Positions 63,264 to 64,000 of a DNA stretch of 64,000 bases are shown here, one piece after another. The translations under genes and the position numbers were made by a program. The stretch is from assembly GCF_001981525.1 (NCBI RefSeq), contig NZ_MPSB01000005.1, positions 1 to 64,000 on the forward strand, in the 5' to 3' direction. The stretch comes from Sphingomonas jeddahensis (GTDB lineage Bacteria > Pseudomonadota > Alphaproteobacteria > Sphingomonadales > Sphingomonadaceae). The stretch's first letter is position 1. Each line of letters opens with the position of its first letter. Under the pieces are notes generated by a model, which was not told where the DNA came from, made no database searches, and saw nothing but the letters and a program-made list of their open reading frames with translations.

Positions 63264-63998
63264 ATGCTGACACAGCGGCTGGCAAACCAGACCGGCGATG
63301 CCTATCTTGCGGAGAGGATGCCGGATTCTTCCGGTGCGGGGACCGATCGACACGATATGACCGAAGCTGAACCGCGTGATAACACCGCGGCCGACGGGGC
63401 TGCGGTCGAGCACGTCTCGCTGTCCGACCCCGAGTTCAAGAAGCAGTTGGCGCAGGTCATCCCGCACCTTCGCGCGTTTGGACGCTCGCTGTCCGGCAAC
63501 CGCGACCTTGCCGATGATCTGGTGCAGGAGACGCTGTTGAAGGCCTGGGCTGCGCGCAAGCGGTTTCAGGCCGGCACCAACATGCGTGCCTGGACCTTTA
63601 TCATCCTGCGCAATCTATATCTGTCGCAGATGCGTCGCGCGCGTTTCAAGGGCGAGTGGGACGATCTGGTCGCCGATCGCTTGCTAGCGGCGCCGGCGAG
63701 CCAGGACAAGCATGTCGAGCTTGCCGACATGCAGCGCGCCTTGCTGCATTTGCCGCAGCCCCAGCGCGAGGCCTTGATCCTCGTCGGTGCGGGCGGCTTC
63801 GCTTATGAAGAAGCGGCTGAGATCTGCGGCGTCGCCGTGGGGACGATCAAGAGCCGGGTTGCACGCGGTCGCGTGGCGCTCGAAACGCTGATGAGCGGCA
63901 GCGACATGACGTCGCGAACCGATCATGCCATTCCCAACGTGAAGCCGACGCTCGACGAGATCATGGACGAGGTGGACGAACTCAGCCGGGATCGCTGA
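63264..63998 (+). CDS. ecfG: General stress response ECF sigma factor EcfG
   Basis: 244-aa sigma factor. Region 2 is seen in HLRAFGRSLSGNRDLADDLVQETLLKAWAARKRF, with MRAWTFIILRNLYLSQMRRARF, and region 4 in LPQPQREALILVGAGGFAYEEAAEICGVAVGTIKSRVARGR. This is the ECF15 group controlled by NepR and PhyR. The N-terminus before residue 50 is low-complexity; the start could also be 63318 or 63357 (MTEAEPRD). The stop is at 63996-63998, so the gene is complete. Confidence 0.93.
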   Translation: MLTQRLANQTGDAYLAERMPDSSGAGTDRHDMTEAEPRDNTAADGAAVEHVSLSDPEFKKQLAQVIPHLRAFGRSLSGNRDLADDLVQETLLKAWAARKRFQAGTNMRAWTFIILRNLYLSQMRRARFKGEWDDLVADRLLAAPASQDKHVELADMQRALLHLPQPQREALILVGAGGFAYEEAAEICGVAVGTIKSRVARGRVALETLMSGSDMTSRTDHAIPNVKPTLDEIMDEVDELSRDR

Positions 63999-64000
63999 GC

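Overview
The window is 64 kb of high-GC DNA that reads as the chromosome of an alphaproteobacterium of the Sphingomonadales, most likely Sphingomonas or a close relative. Signs of this are the PhyR/NepR/EcfG general stress module, the nagZ-scpAB-tatABC gene order, TonB-dependent receptor and sphingomonad-type exopolysaccharide genes, and many dispersed palindromic repeats. No phage, insertion sequence or CRISPR array was seen. Coding density is high and most operons show ATGA or GTGA overlaps.

Layout. 1-19.5 kb is mainly housekeeping: tRNA-Leu, tig, clpP, clpX, a UvrD helicase, rsmI, an LpoA-like lipoprotein, a DUF47/Pit phosphate pair, lnt, metK, a PAP2 phosphatase and trmB. A glycosyltransferase and an OmpV-like protein sit between tig and clpP. 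19.7-34.1 kb is an exopolysaccharide export locus. It has a Wza-like exporter, a Wzz/GumC-like co-polymerase, a BY-kinase-like protein with a broken P-loop, a porin, an AAA ATPase, a Wzx flippase, a Wzy polymerase, a NodZ/fucosyltransferase-like enzyme and an O-acetyltransferase. Two related right-handed beta-helix proteins belong to it, one with a signal peptide and one with RTX repeats.

34.2-52.6 kb is an envelope-salvage island. It has a TonB receptor, a penicillin-acylase-type hydrolase, a D-aminoacylase-type amidohydrolase, DgcN and DgcA homologues (D-glutamate metabolism), a dicarboxylate/amino-acid symporter, a LysR regulator, PBP4-type DacB, a YfeW-like serine hydrolase, AmpG, a BadF-type sugar kinase and MurQ. 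NagZ follows at 55.8 kb. Together these could take up, trim and recycle peptidoglycan fragments and D-amino acids.

53.1-59.6 kb carries argS, a SPOR protein, nagZ, scpA, scpB and tatABC. 59.8-64.0 kb is the general stress response locus: an entericidin-like lipoprotein, phyP, nepR, phyR, a 47-residue membrane protein and ecfG. Between phyP and the entericidin gene I find an unannotated RNA candidate. It has an exact GGAAC-N16-CGTT promoter, two hairpins with C-rich loops and a terminator tail, and looks like the GsrN small RNA of Caulobacter. I consider this the most interesting feature of the window.

All calls come from reading the sequence and from family knowledge; no database search was run. 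Where the longest open frame began inside a repeat or a neighbouring gene, I moved the start to a codon with a plausible ribosome binding site or the family's usual N-terminus.
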